Shown: positions 43,872-52,516 of the stretch, piece by piece | Layout of the letters: each line of letters begins with the position of its first letter | Position numbering within the stretch: the stretch's first letter is position 1 | From: Candidatus Eisenbergiella stercoravium | GTDB taxonomy: Bacteria; Bacillota; Clostridia; Lachnospirales; Lachnospiraceae | Reading direction: 5' to 3' | Assembly: GCA_019113175.1 (NCBI GenBank) | Contig: DXHY01000059.1 | Span: 186,001-250,000, forward strand | DNA: 64,000 nt | Translations under genes and position numbers: made by a program | The notes under the pieces: generated by a model | Told to the model about the DNA's origin: nothing | The model's input: the letters and a program-made list of their open reading frames with translations, nothing else | Databases searched by the model: none

Positions 43872-46310
43872 TTAAAGCCATTCATCCCAGAAACGTTCCA
43901 CCCTTCCCGCGATCCGATCTACGGTAACGGCTTCATATTCCACCCATTCTCTGGGAAACAGACGCTGGTAGGAGCCTGTCAGGAAACGATCATCCAGAAG
44001 CACCACGATGCCCACATCTTCCGCCGTCCGGATCACCCGCCCGGCCGCCTGGAGGACCTTGTTCATTCCCGGATACCGGTAGGCGTAGTCGAAGCCGTTT
44101 TTTCCCATTCCGTCAAAATACCGCTTCAGGATCTCCCTCTCAGTACACACCTGAGGCAGTCCGGTTCCCACGATGACGGCACCGATCAGACTGTCCTTTT
44201 TCAGGTCGATCCCTTCGCTGAAGATCCCGCCCATCACGCAGAACCCAAGCAGGCTTCTGTCCTCCTCCTGTTCCACCTCCATATGGATCACATCCTCCAG
44301 CTCGCAGTCCCTGTTCCCCTCAAACCGCCCCAGAAAGGATTCCCGATCCTCTTCGGTCATATAATCCTCCTGGATCAGACATTCTTCCTGCGTTTCATCC
44401 AGAAAGTATTCCTCATAGATCTCACAAACATTCTGCAGAAAGGAATGAGACGGGAAAAAAATCAGGTAATTGCCGTGTCTCTGTCCCGTAATTTCATGCA
44501 GATAGCGGGCGATATTATAATATTCCTGCCTTCCCCGCCTGGTATAGCGGCTCGTCACGTCCCCGCCGATAAAAAGTCCTTTCCGGTGCGGATCAAAGGA
44601 GGACTGGGCGTACACCTCATAATCCTCCCCGTCTCCGCCGAGCAGTCCCTTGTAATACTGGATGGGAAGAAAGGTGGCAGAAAAAAGAATCGTGCTCACC
44701 GCCCGGTCCATGCATTCCTTCAGATTGACGGAAGGATTGACGCAGAACAGCTTCAGCAGAAACTCCCCTTTTTCCCCCGCTCCTCCGAAAAGCTCCGTGT
44801 AAACCACATAGTTATCGTCCAGCCTGTCATAGATATCCAGAAAATGAGTCAGAAGAAAATAGAACTCCAGAATTTCTTCCCGTACCGGACTGTCATCATG
44901 CTCCTCCAGCCAGCTTCCCATGGTTTCCGAAAGCCGTTCCACTCCGTTCACAAGATCGTCGATCTCCTTTATCGGGATCACCCGGAAGCCCTCACACTCC
45001 CTCTTCAATGCCAGCATGGCGGCATTGCATTTTTCCAGCTGACGCTCCAGCTTCCTGTCGTATTCCTTCACTGTCCGCTTCAGGGCGAGAAAATCCTCCT
45101 TGACCAGAACGGCGCTGTACATCTCCCGTCCCCGCTCCACCAGGTTATGTGCCTCGTCAATCAGGAACAGATACGGTCCTCCCGCTCCCTGAGTCTGGGT
45201 TCCTTCCCCGAAAAACCGCTTCAGATAAACATGCGGATCGAACACATAATTATAGTCGCAGATAATTCCATCGGAAAACAGGCTCATATCCAGGCTCAGC
45301 TCAAAGGGACAGACCTGATATTTCCGCGCATATTCCTCGATGGTCTCCCGATGATAATGATCCTCATGCAGAAGCAGATCATACATGGCCTCGTTGATCC
45401 GGTCATAATGGCCCTTCGCAAACGGGCAGGCGGCCGGATTACAGTCCGCTTCCTCCAGAAAGCATATCTTGTCCTTCGCCGTAAGAATGACGGTTTTCAT
45501 GCGCAGGCCCTTCCCCCGCAGAAGCTGAAAAGTGTTGTCCGCCACTGTCCTCGTGATGGTCTTCGCCGTCAGATAGAAAATGCGCTCCGCCTTTCCCTCT
45601 CCCACGGCCTTCACCGCCGGAAAAACCGTGGAAAGCGTCTTTCCCACCCCTGTGGGCGCCTCAATAAACAGCTTCTTTCCCCTCACGATGCTCCGGTATA
45701 CGTATCCGGCCAGCTCCTTCTGTCCTTCCCTGTAGGCATAGGGAAAAGTGAGCGCCTTAATCGAATCCGTGCGGATCCGCTGCCATTCGCATCCAAAATC
45801 CGCCCACTTCCGATACTCCTCCAGAAGGCTGAAAAACCATTCCTCCAGTTCCTTTACGGAATACTCCTGCGTAAAATAGCGAAGCTCCTCCGTCTCCATG
45901 TTGCAGTAGGTCATCCGTACCTGCATTCTATCCCTGTTGTGACCTGCCGCATACATATAGGCATAACACTTTGCCTGGGCCAGATGCACCGGCACAGGCT
46001 CCTTCATCTTCTCCAGATCACGGTAGGTTCCCTTGATCTCGTCTATGGTTACAATCTCCTGCGGTGCGCTGTCTCCATGGATCACGCCGTCGGCACGCCC
46101 TTCCACCACCAGATCATAGGAAGGAGTCTCATACACATGGCGCAGCGTCACCTCCGCCTGATAATCCGCTCCCATCCGCCTCTGAATCATGCGATGAATG
46201 CGCCCTCCTTCCGCCATCGCGGTATCTGGCGCCGTTTTTCTTCTATTATCAATATCCCCGCTGCGCAGAATGAATTCCACCAGAGCGCGCACCGATATCC
46301 TGATCTCCAC
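43872..46310 (-). CDS. DinG/XPD-like superfamily 2 DNA helicase
   Basis: An 812-residue iron-sulfur helicase. The N-terminus (1-190) with VEGRADGVIHG and EIKGTYRDLEKM resembles a PD-(D/E)XK nuclease-like domain fused to this subgroup. Helicase core: Walker A EAPTGVGKTLSTV, the 4Fe-4S loop (CFLEEADCNPAACPF plus later CPFE), DEAH box LFLIDEAHNLVERG, and motifs VI in QAAGRVIRTAED. By family it is a 5'-3' helicase for DNA repair or recombination intermediates. The GTG at 46310 is chosen because AAAGGAGG lies 7-8 nt upstream; the ATG at 46331 would overlap that site. Confidence 0.88.
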   Translation of the reverse strand: MEIRISVRALVEFILRSGDIDNRRKTAPDTAMAEGGRIHRMIQRRMGADYQAEVTLRHVYETPSYDLVVEGRADGVIHGDSAPQEIVTIDEIKGTYRDLEKMKEPVPVHLAQAKCYAYMYAAGHNRDRMQVRMTYCNMETEELRYFTQEYSVKELEEWFFSLLEEYRKWADFGCEWQRIRTDSIKALTFPYAYREGQKELAGYVYRSIVRGKKLFIEAPTGVGKTLSTVFPAVKAVGEGKAERIFYLTAKTITRTVADNTFQLLRGKGLRMKTVILTAKDKICFLEEADCNPAACPFAKGHYDRINEAMYDLLLHEDHYHRETIEEYARKYQVCPFELSLDMSLFSDGIICDYNYVFDPHVYLKRFFGEGTQTQGAGGPYLFLIDEAHNLVERGREMYSAVLVKEDFLALKRTVKEYDRKLERQLEKCNAAMLALKRECEGFRVIPIKEIDDLVNGVERLSETMGSWLEEHDDSPVREEILEFYFLLTHFLDIYDRLDDNYVVYTELFGGAGEKGEFLLKLFCVNPSVNLKECMDRAVSTILFSATFLPIQYYKGLLGGDGEDYEVYAQSSFDPHRKGLFIGGDVTSRYTRRGRQEYYNIARYLHEITGQRHGNYLIFFPSHSFLQNVCEIYEEYFLDETQEECLIQEDYMTEEDRESFLGRFEGNRDCELEDVIHMEVEQEEDRSLLGFCVMGGIFSEGIDLKKDSLIGAVIVGTGLPQVCTEREILKRYFDGMGKNGFDYAYRYPGMNKVLQAAGRVIRTAEDVGIVVLLDDRFLTGSYQRLFPREWVEYEAVTVDRIAGRVERFWDEWL

Positions 46311-46464
46311 CCGCCTGCCTCCTTTCAGCACAAACGCCTTATGCGGCCGCCATCCGCCTTTGGCGTCAGGTTCCGGAGTTCTGTATTTATAATGCGTAAC
46401 TGTTCAGAACTGTTACCATAATAGTATCATTTCTGTCAATACAGCACAATTAAGAAGAAAAAAA

Positions 46465-46481
46465 GACGGCCCCAGGCCGTC
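46465..46481 (-). terminator. Terminator of the HPr-like gene
   Basis: GACGGCC-cca-GGCCGTC followed on the minus strand by TTTTTTTC, 8 bp beyond the stop codon. Confidence 0.82.
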
Positions 46482-46488
46482 CTTTCCT

Positions 46489-46734
46489 TTATCCCGCAAG
46501 GGAAAACTGTCTTAAGTATCCGTCAAACTCATCGCTGTAGCCATGGCAGATCACCGTCAGGACCCGCGTCAGATCCAGCCCCAGCACACCGAGAATTGAT
46601 TTTGCGTCCACCACATAGCTGTTATAGGAAATATCAATATCAAAATCACAGCCTGAAGCCGCCTGAACGAAATCCTTCACCTCATCCGGCCTCAACATGA
46701 TCCTGTACTGAAAGAATCCATTTCCTTTTGTCAT
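46489..46734 (-). CDS. HPr-like domain protein lacking the phosphorylation histidine
   Basis: An 81-residue protein whose core FDIDISYNSYVVDAKSILGVLGLDLT matches the HPr fold after the active-site loop (VDAKSILGxLxL is the hallmark). The usual His15 motif (GLHARP) is missing: the N-terminal strand reads FFQYRIMLRPDEVKDFV and the only His lies late in ICHGY. So it cannot be a normal PTS phosphocarrier and may be regulatory. The start at 46734 is uncertain (TTG at 46737 also possible); upstream codons to 46839 overlap the promoter and are unlikely to be translated. Confidence 0.72.
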   Translation of the reverse strand: MTKGNGFFQYRIMLRPDEVKDFVQAASGCDFDIDISYNSYVVDAKSILGVLGLDLTRVLTVICHGYSDEFDGYLRQFSLAG

Positions 46735-46819
46735 CAATATATCCACATCCTTTCCATCCAGTCCTGCCTGACGGCAGAGCAATATGCGGTTTTTAACCTT
46801 CTTTCTCCGGGTCCAACCT

Positions 46820-46847
46820 ATTATACCTGAAAGTTCCAAAATGTAAA
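46820..46847 (-). promoter_or_regulatory. Promoter of the HPr-like gene
   Basis: TTTACA (46842-46847) and TATAAT (46820-46825) on the minus strand, spacing 16 bp. Supports translation starting near 46734. Confidence 0.65.
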
Positions 46848-46987
46848 GCCCGCATTTTTCGACAGAAACGTTTTACATCCCGTTTTTCCGGGCATTTTGT
46901 CCTTTCTTCTTCCGAAAGGAGCCAAAATTTTTGGAAAAAAAGCGCATTTCTTTCTTTTCCGCTTTTCCCGGCAAAAAACAAATTTCT

Positions 46988-47773
46988 CTATTTTCCGCCA
47001 AATTCCACCATATATTCTTGAAATCTGTACGGAAGCAGCTGACGCTGAAGCTCCCTGTTTTCCCGTTCCTTTATCATTATCTTACGACAGAAGAAGCGGA
47101 AAAGTTCCTGTATCTGAAGCTCATTATCCGTAAATTCCAGATCTTTTTTCTCCGGAGTCTTCACTCCTTCTCCGGGAAGGGCCAGAAACCACTCCTTATG
47201 CGCCGGATGAACGCCGTAAAGCCTCCTGTTCTCATCCAGAATCACAAAATTCTCTCCCGGAAAGCGGTCCGCAAAATGGGGCATCATGTGGGGCACCACG
47301 TTGTTCTTTGGCCCGATCTGTGCAAACAGAAGGCCGTCCGCGGTTTCCGAAAAACGCAGAAAACCCAGCAGATGATGGGATTCGTTCCCCGCGGCCCGGG
47401 AAAGTTCAAACGTACGGGCTACATGGGGATTTCCCAGATGATCCATCAGCCTGCCCTTCACCCTGCCGGAAAGCCCCTCCACAACGGTCCGGTACACGGC
47501 CTGTCCCTTATCCGCCTGCCAGGAGGAAAGCGCCAGACAGAGCTGTTCAAAGCACTCCTCTCCAAATCTCCTGCGGAGGGTGCGCGCTGTCTTTTCCGCC
47601 TTTTCCATATCCGGAACCACCTTCCTGTAATTGGAAAACAGGCAGAGTTCTCCCTCCTCTCCCGCCTGGATCACCGTATGCTCCGGATCGCATTTTCTCT
47701 CATACGCCTCATAGATTCCCGTAAAAATTCCTTCCTGCGTATCCTCGCAGACCAGGACCTGATTCCATTCCAT
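46988..47773 (-). CDS. TIGR03915-family putative DNA repair protein
   Basis: A 261-residue protein of the TIGR03915 family, found as the partner of a radical-SAM DNA-repair protein. Visible: LVCEDTQEGIFTGIYEAYE at the N-terminus, HVARTFELSRAAGNESHHLLGFLRF in the middle, and DRFPGENFVILDENRRLYGVH. Some members carry a C-terminal uracil-DNA-glycosylase-like part, but here the protein ends early, so this is the short form. It overlaps the upstream radical-SAM gene by 65 bp and must be translationally coupled. Activity unknown. Confidence 0.85.
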   Translation of the reverse strand: MEWNQVLVCEDTQEGIFTGIYEAYERKCDPEHTVIQAGEEGELCLFSNYRKVVPDMEKAEKTARTLRRRFGEECFEQLCLALSSWQADKGQAVYRTVVEGLSGRVKGRLMDHLGNPHVARTFELSRAAGNESHHLLGFLRFSETADGLLFAQIGPKNNVVPHMMPHFADRFPGENFVILDENRRLYGVHPAHKEWFLALPGEGVKTPEKKDLEFTDNELQIQELFRFFCRKIMIKERENRELQRQLLPYRFQEYMVEFGGK

Positions 47774-49124
47774 TTCCGCTCCTCCTTTCCGGCCCGAAAT
47801 TCACGTCGTCAAACAGGGAAAGCTGCCTGTAGGTGACGCCCTCCGCTCCCAGCAGATATCCCGCCTCCAGCTCCCTTTCCCTCCTGCTCTTTCCCTGTCC
47901 GCCGATCAGCCCTCTTGCGATACTGTCCTCATCCAGACGAACCGGATACAGCATCCTGCCGCCGCAGGTGATGAAATACAGGGCGCGCTTCAATACCACG
48001 CCCATCTTCTTCAGATCCTCAAACCTGAGCGGCCCGTTTTTCCTCGCTCCCACAATGCGTCTGGCGCTCTTCACGCCGATGCCCGGCACCCGCAGAAGGA
48101 GCTGATAGTCCGCCCGGCACACCTCCACGGGAAAGCACTCCAGGTGCCGCAGCGCCCAGTCCGCCTTGGGGTCCAGAAGCACATTGAAGTTCGGCTTCTT
48201 CTCATCCAGAAGCTCCTCCGCCCGAAAGCCGTAAACCCGAAGCAGCCAGTCGGCCTGATACAGCCTGTGCTCCCGCAGCAACGGCGGTCCGCCCGGAAGC
48301 GCGGGAAGCTCCTTATCCTCGTTCACCGCCACGAAAGCCGAATAGAAAACCCGCTTCAGGCTGAATTTATCGTAAAGGGACTGGGCCACAGACATGATCT
48401 GGTAATCCGTCTCCGGTGTCGCCCCGATAATCATCTGGGTGGACTGTCCTGCCGGGACGAAGGACGGGGCGTTCCTATATGCGGCCAGTTCCTGCTTATT
48501 CTGCGTGATTCCGGTCTGAATCTGACGCATGGGAGCCAGGATATTCTTCCGGTGCTTATTCGGCGCAAGCCGCCGCAGTCCCTCCGCCGTCGGCAGTTCC
48601 AGATTCACGCTCATCCGGTCCGCCAGAAATCCTGTCCTTCTCACAAGCTCCGGATCCGCCCCCGGAATCGCCTTCACATGGATGTAGCCCTGAAAGCGAT
48701 ACTCCCTTCTCAGCCGGTACAGCGTGGCATACAGAAGCTCCATCGTATAATCCGGACTGTACAGAATGCCGGAGCTTAAAAACAGCCCTTCGATATAATT
48801 TCTCCGGTAAAATTCAATGGTCAGCCTGCATACCTCGTCCGGCGTGAACGATGCCCGCGGCACATCGTTGCTGCGCCGGTTGACACAGTATTTACAGTCG
48901 TAGATACACTCGTTGGTAAACAATATTTTCAACAGGCTGATACAGCGTCCGTCTCCTGAAAAGCTGTGGCAGATGCCCGCGCTTATGGCATTCCCGACGC
49001 CCTTTCCGTCGCCCCGCCTGTCGCTTCCGCTGCTCGTACAGGCCACGTCATATTTTGCCGCGTCCGTCAGAATCCCCAGCTTATCCATAAGGCTCCTGTG
49101 GCCGTCATCAATCCTGTAGTCCAT
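47709..49124 (-). CDS. Radical-SAM putative DNA modification/repair protein (TIGR03916)
   Basis: A 471-residue protein. The radical-SAM cluster motif is CIYDCKYC (Cx3Cx2C) at about residue 62-69, in LLKILFTNECIYDCKYC. A helix-hairpin-helix DNA-binding motif is visible near residue 350, LRVPGIGVKSARRIVGAR. These two features define TIGR03916, always found next to TIGR03915. Proposed role: repair or editing of DNA bases by radical chemistry. The ATG at 49124 has GGAG upstream; the frame extends to 49163 without a site. Its promoter carries LexA-like boxes, consistent with DNA-damage control. Confidence 0.88.
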   Translation of the reverse strand: MDYRIDDGHRSLMDKLGILTDAAKYDVACTSSGSDRRGDGKGVGNAISAGICHSFSGDGRCISLLKILFTNECIYDCKYCVNRRSNDVPRASFTPDEVCRLTIEFYRRNYIEGLFLSSGILYSPDYTMELLYATLYRLRREYRFQGYIHVKAIPGADPELVRRTGFLADRMSVNLELPTAEGLRRLAPNKHRKNILAPMRQIQTGITQNKQELAAYRNAPSFVPAGQSTQMIIGATPETDYQIMSVAQSLYDKFSLKRVFYSAFVAVNEDKELPALPGGPPLLREHRLYQADWLLRVYGFRAEELLDEKKPNFNVLLDPKADWALRHLECFPVEVCRADYQLLLRVPGIGVKSARRIVGARKNGPLRFEDLKKMGVVLKRALYFITCGGRMLYPVRLDEDSIARGLIGGQGKSRRERELEAGYLLGAEGVTYRQLSLFDDVNFGPERRSGNGMESGPGLRGYAGRNFYGNL

Positions 49125-49164
49125 GATCTCTTCTCTCCTGCCGTCTCTGTCCGCCGGCTTCATT

Positions 49165-49215
49165 CGAACATTTGTTCTTTTCGCTTATTATAGTACATAT
49201 GTTCGATTATGACAA
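49165..49215 (-). promoter_or_regulatory. SOS-like promoter: sigma-A boxes with two LexA-type sites
   Basis: On the minus strand TTGTCA (49210-49215) and TATAAT (49187-49192) are spaced by exactly 17 bp. CGAACATATGTAC (49193-49205) fills the spacer and AGAACAAATGTTCG (49165-49178) covers the start of transcription. Both resemble the Gram-positive LexA/DinR box CGAAC-N4-GTTCG, with one to two changes. Binding at either site would block RNA polymerase. Confidence 0.75.
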
Positions 49216-49245
49216 GGGGAAAATAAAACATTTTTTCAAAAAAAA

Positions 49246-49268
49246 CGGAAGGCCTAAACAGCCTTCCG
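49246..49268 (-). terminator. Terminator of the glycosyltransferase operon
   Basis: CGGAAGGC and GCCTTCCG form the stem, with TTTTTTTT on the minus strand after it. The stop codon of the GT4 gene lies inside the loop. Confidence 0.82.
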
Positions 49269-50501
49269 CCTCCGGTCATCGTCCAGATCTGATGCGGTAA
49301 CGGCAGTATACCGCCATTCCCGTCTTTCCTTCCATCCGATGGTTTTCTCATATGTCTGAAGCACCCGCTCCCCAAAACGCTGCGCGCTGTATTCCATCCC
49401 CGTCCGGACGGCCCGCGCGCCGAACAGCCTCCTCCTTTCCGAATCCCGCATGAGCAGACGGCAGTACCGGGCGAATTCCGACCAGCCGTCATAAACATAG
49501 CCGTTTTCCCCGTCCCGGACGATTCCCTCGACGCATTCATCTCTCCTGCATACCACGGGAAGCCCCGCGCTGAGCGCTTCCAGATAGGTGATTCCCTGCG
49601 TCTCGCTCCGGGAGGCGCAGACGAACAGATCCGCCGCCCGGTACCAGGCGGGCGTTTCTTCAAAGGGAATCATTCCCGCGAAATGAATCCGTTCCTTCCC
49701 GTCCTGCTGCCCGGCAAGCTCCTCAAGCGCCTCTCTTTCCGGCCCGTCTCCGGCGATCACAAGCTCCAGCCCCGGCTCATTCATCCTCCCGAAAAAGGTG
49801 ATGAGCTCCTCCAGATTCTTCTCCCTGGCCAGACGGCCCAGTGCCAGCAGCATCACCTGTCCCTCCCCGATGCCGAGACTCTGCCGGATCCGTTTTCTCT
49901 CCGCCAGCTGTTTCTCCGCTTCCGGCCCGCCTTTTGCCGGCGCAAAGCGCTCCGTCCGGATTCCCGTAGGGATCACCTCCATGGGCTTGTCCACTCCATA
50001 GCCCGCAAGCAGGCCGGCCACCTTCTTCGTCGGCACGATCACCCGGTCCGTCCGCTCCAGAATAAAACGGGAGAAAATCGCGGCCGCCTGCTTTCCCCAG
50101 GGCCTTCCCGCGCTGAAATAATGCGTATAGTCCTCATAAACCGTATGATAGGTATGCACAATGGGAATCCGAAGCCGTTCCCCGATCCACTTTGCGATCA
50201 GAAAGCTGCTGAATTCGCACTGGGAATGAATCAGATCCGGTTTCCAGGCAAAGAGCTCGCCGATTCCCCTGCAGGGCGGACAAACCGCGCGGGCGCCAGG
50301 ATAAATCCGGGAGGCATTTACAGAGGGGAGGTAGTACACATCGCCATCCCGGTAAGCATGTCCGTTTCCCGAAAGCGTCACCACCCGCACCTCACACCCC
50401 AGCCTTTCCAGCTGTTCCTTCAGCGTGACCACGCTGGTCACGACGCCGTTGATGACGGGCTCATACCAGTCGGTTGTAATTAAGATTTTCATACCTGCCA
50501 T
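49254..50501 (-). CDS. Family 4 glycosyltransferase, diacylglycerol glucosyltransferase-like
   Basis: A 415-residue GT4 enzyme: MKILITTDWYEPVINGVVTSVVTLKEQL, HSQCEFSSFLIAKW and HTYHTVYEDYTHYF match the Mgs/alpha-monoglucosyl-diacylglycerol synthase group, and EGITYLEALSAGLPVV-type motif SETQGITYLEALSAGLPVV supplies the nucleotide-binding loop. The C-terminal 20 residues are basic (RRKAV). The ATG at 50501 has GGAGGGG 7 nt upstream. It overlaps the upstream GT4 by 41 bp. A pair of GT4 genes of these two types makes mono- and diglucosyl-diacylglycerol in streptococci; the same role here is inference. Confidence 0.82.
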   Translation of the reverse strand: MAGMKILITTDWYEPVINGVVTSVVTLKEQLERLGCEVRVVTLSGNGHAYRDGDVYYLPSVNASRIYPGARAVCPPCRGIGELFAWKPDLIHSQCEFSSFLIAKWIGERLRIPIVHTYHTVYEDYTHYFSAGRPWGKQAAAIFSRFILERTDRVIVPTKKVAGLLAGYGVDKPMEVIPTGIRTERFAPAKGGPEAEKQLAERKRIRQSLGIGEGQVMLLALGRLAREKNLEELITFFGRMNEPGLELVIAGDGPEREALEELAGQQDGKERIHFAGMIPFEETPAWYRAADLFVCASRSETQGITYLEALSAGLPVVCRRDECVEGIVRDGENGYVYDGWSEFARYCRLLMRDSERRRLFGARAVRTGMEYSAQRFGERVLQTYEKTIGWKERREWRYTAVTASDLDDDRRRKAV

Positions 50502-51513
50502 AGCTGCACCCCTCCAGTCCGTTATAGATTTCCGTCAATGCACTGCCGATATGGTCAATGCTGTTTTTCTGAACCACACGGTATGCTTCCTCTGTCAGAT
50601 CCGGAAGCTTCCCTTCCAGAATTCCCGTAAGGAGCGCGGCAAATTCCTCCTGGCTTTTTCCCTTATACACACTCCTTTTGTGCTCCAGCCACCCTTCATA
50701 CACCGGAATATCCCGCACCAGAATCGGAAGGTGCATCGCCATCGCCTCCAGCATCACGATTCCCTCCGTTTCCTCTCTGGTGGGGAAGAAAAACAGATCG
50801 CTGCCGCTATAGGCATCCAGAAGCGCCTGCCTGTCCGCATATCCCGGAAAATGCAGGTTGGAAAGCCGCTCCGGCATCTGTCTGAGCGCCCGTTTCACCC
50901 GTCCCGTCACAAGTGCAGGCGGCGTATAGCCGAACCATACGAACTGATACTGCGGAAAACGCTCCGCCATATCCACGAAATCCAGAATTCCTTTCCGTTC
51001 CATATAATGCCCGACGCCAAGCACAATTTTCTGCGAAGAGGAAAAACCATACCGCTTCCGAAATCTTTCCCCGCCCCGCTCATCCTTCCGGAACACCTCC
51101 AGGTCAATTCCGTTGGAGAGCGCTACAATCGGCGGTGAAACCCTGCAGGCTTCCAGCAGCCTTTTGGAATAGGGCGTCGGCGTGATCACCAGATCCGCGC
51201 TGGAATAGCATTTCTCAATCCACCTTTTGAACAGACCCGCCGCCGCATTGGAGCCCGGAAAGGAATTCCTGAAATCCTCCATGGTGGAATGTCCGTAATA
51301 GATCACCGTCTTTCCCGCCGCCCTGGCGCGCAGGCTCATCAGAAGGGAGTCGGGAAACACCGTATTCAGATGTACAACAGAGTAATCCTCTTTCGGATCA
51401 AAGGTATAAGCGATCCCCGCAGACGCAAGCGCCCTTCTCTGATGCTCCAGCGCATGTCCCACGCCGCTCCTTCCAACCAGCCTTTTTCCGCCCTGATATA
51501 AAAGTACCTTCAT
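50461..51513 (-). CDS. Family 4 glycosyltransferase, CpoA-like second glycolipid enzyme
   Basis: A 350-residue GT4 enzyme beginning MKVLLYQGGKRLVGRSGVGHALEHQRR, with YYGHSTMEDFRNSFPG and VGHYMERKGILDFVDMAERF, and the EX7E motif FPTREETEGIVMLEAMAMHLPILV. The pattern fits the CpoA-type (1->2)-glucosyltransferase that extends monoglucosyl-diacylglycerol. The ATG at 51513 follows GGAGAG. Middle gene of a three-gene operon with the VTT membrane protein upstream and the Mgs-like enzyme downstream. Confidence 0.8.
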   Translation of the reverse strand: MKVLLYQGGKRLVGRSGVGHALEHQRRALASAGIAYTFDPKEDYSVVHLNTVFPDSLLMSLRARAAGKTVIYYGHSTMEDFRNSFPGSNAAAGLFKRWIEKCYSSADLVITPTPYSKRLLEACRVSPPIVALSNGIDLEVFRKDERGGERFRKRYGFSSSQKIVLGVGHYMERKGILDFVDMAERFPQYQFVWFGYTPPALVTGRVKRALRQMPERLSNLHFPGYADRQALLDAYSGSDLFFFPTREETEGIVMLEAMAMHLPILVRDIPVYEGWLEHKRSVYKGKSQEEFAALLTGILEGKLPDLTEEAYRVVQKNSIDHIGSALTEIYNGLEGCSYGRYENLNYNRLV

Positions 51514-51590
51514 TTTCTCTCCTTCCTCCACCGATAAGCGGCGGTGAAATCAGCACGAAAGCAGTCCGCGCACCTCCACTCTGAAACGTT

Positions 51591-52193
51591 TTACCCTGCC
51601 AGCTTCAGGATCTGATCAAAGACAACCGTGAGTCCCAGCGAATACAGTGCGATCGAAAGCGGCTTTCCGAGAAGAATGATTGCAAGGAATCTCCGAAACC
51701 GCATTTTGGTCACCCCCGCCAGGAAACAGAGCAGATCGTCCGGAGCGGCCGGGAAAAAAATGGCCGCCGCAAACAGCCGGTCAAACACACCATTTTCCAT
51801 CCATTTCAGATAACGGCCGATCTTCTGACTGCCCGCCGCCCGCTCCACCGCGGGCATGCCGAATTTTCTAGCGATCTGAAAGGCCAGCACGGAACCGGCA
51901 CAGATCCCCACATAGTTGTACAGGAAACCCCAGACGGGCCCGAACAGCAACACCCCGACCAGACAGGAAATCCCGCCTGGCACGATCGGAATCACCACCT
52001 GCACCACCTGAAGCGCCACAAAAGCAAAGGGCCCCCATATTCCGAGTCCTGATAAAAACTGCGCCATCGCTTCCTCGGACACAAAAAGTCCGTTTTTCAC
52101 TCCGTAAATAAAAAACGCCGCACAGGCCGCAAGCCCTGCCGCCGTGAGGATGAGCGTTCCCTTTCTTCTGTCCATTGTCTTCTCCATCTTCAT
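51591..52193 (-). CDS. VTT/TVP38-type membrane protein (SNARE-associated fold)
   Basis: A 200-residue membrane protein with the VTT (DedA/TVP38/TMEM64) domain: ALQVVQVVIPIVPGGISCLVGVLLFG, AGSVLAFQIARKFG, and the re-entrant motif FFPAAPDDLLCFLAGVTKMRF. About six hydrophobic segments. DedA/VTT proteins are proposed lipid flippases or scramblases, which would fit an operon with two glycolipid synthases. Start supported by GAAAGGG upstream. First gene of the operon. Confidence 0.87.
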   Translation of the reverse strand: MKMEKTMDRRKGTLILTAAGLAACAAFFIYGVKNGLFVSEEAMAQFLSGLGIWGPFAFVALQVVQVVIPIVPGGISCLVGVLLFGPVWGFLYNYVGICAGSVLAFQIARKFGMPAVERAAGSQKIGRYLKWMENGVFDRLFAAAIFFPAAPDDLLCFLAGVTKMRFRRFLAIILLGKPLSIALYSLGLTVVFDQILKLAG

Positions 52194-52211
52194 TGCCCTT
52201 CTTTCCCGCCG

Positions 52212-52317
52212 TCCGTATCAGACAACATGACCTGTATCCGGCGTCAGGGCCTGTGTCCGGGACTTACCTGTATCTGACAGCCCCGCCCGTATCAGACACC
52301 CGGCCTGTCCGCCTGAT
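52212..52317. repeat. Imperfect 16-19 bp tandem repeats
   Basis: Six degenerate units of the form CC(T/C)GT(A/G)TC-N-G(A/G)C follow each other (for example CCGTATCAGAC, CCTGTATCCGGC, CCTGTATCTGAC, CCCGTATCAGAC). They lie upstream of the VTT operon. Bases 52318-52471 downstream show no gene. Confidence 0.55.
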
Positions 52318-52471
52318 GGAATCATATTAACTGCCAAACCTTAAAATAACGTCCCTCAAATTCGAAAATTTTCTTTAACATTTCTTAAAAAAAGTGCGCA
52401 GGAAAAAGGTGCGCAGATGTACCATACGCACCGGAGAGTTTCTAAGATATGAAAATCAGCCCATAAAAAAA

Positions 52472-52505
52472 GGAACCGGAATCCGTTATCGGATTTCCGG
52501 TTCCT
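52472..52505 (-). terminator. Terminator of the HAD/esterase operon
   Basis: GGAACCGGAATCCG (52472-52485) pairs with CGGATTTCCGGTTCC (52490-52505); on the minus strand it is followed by TTTTTTTA. Confidence 0.88.
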
Positions 52506-52516
52506 GCCTTTCCTGT

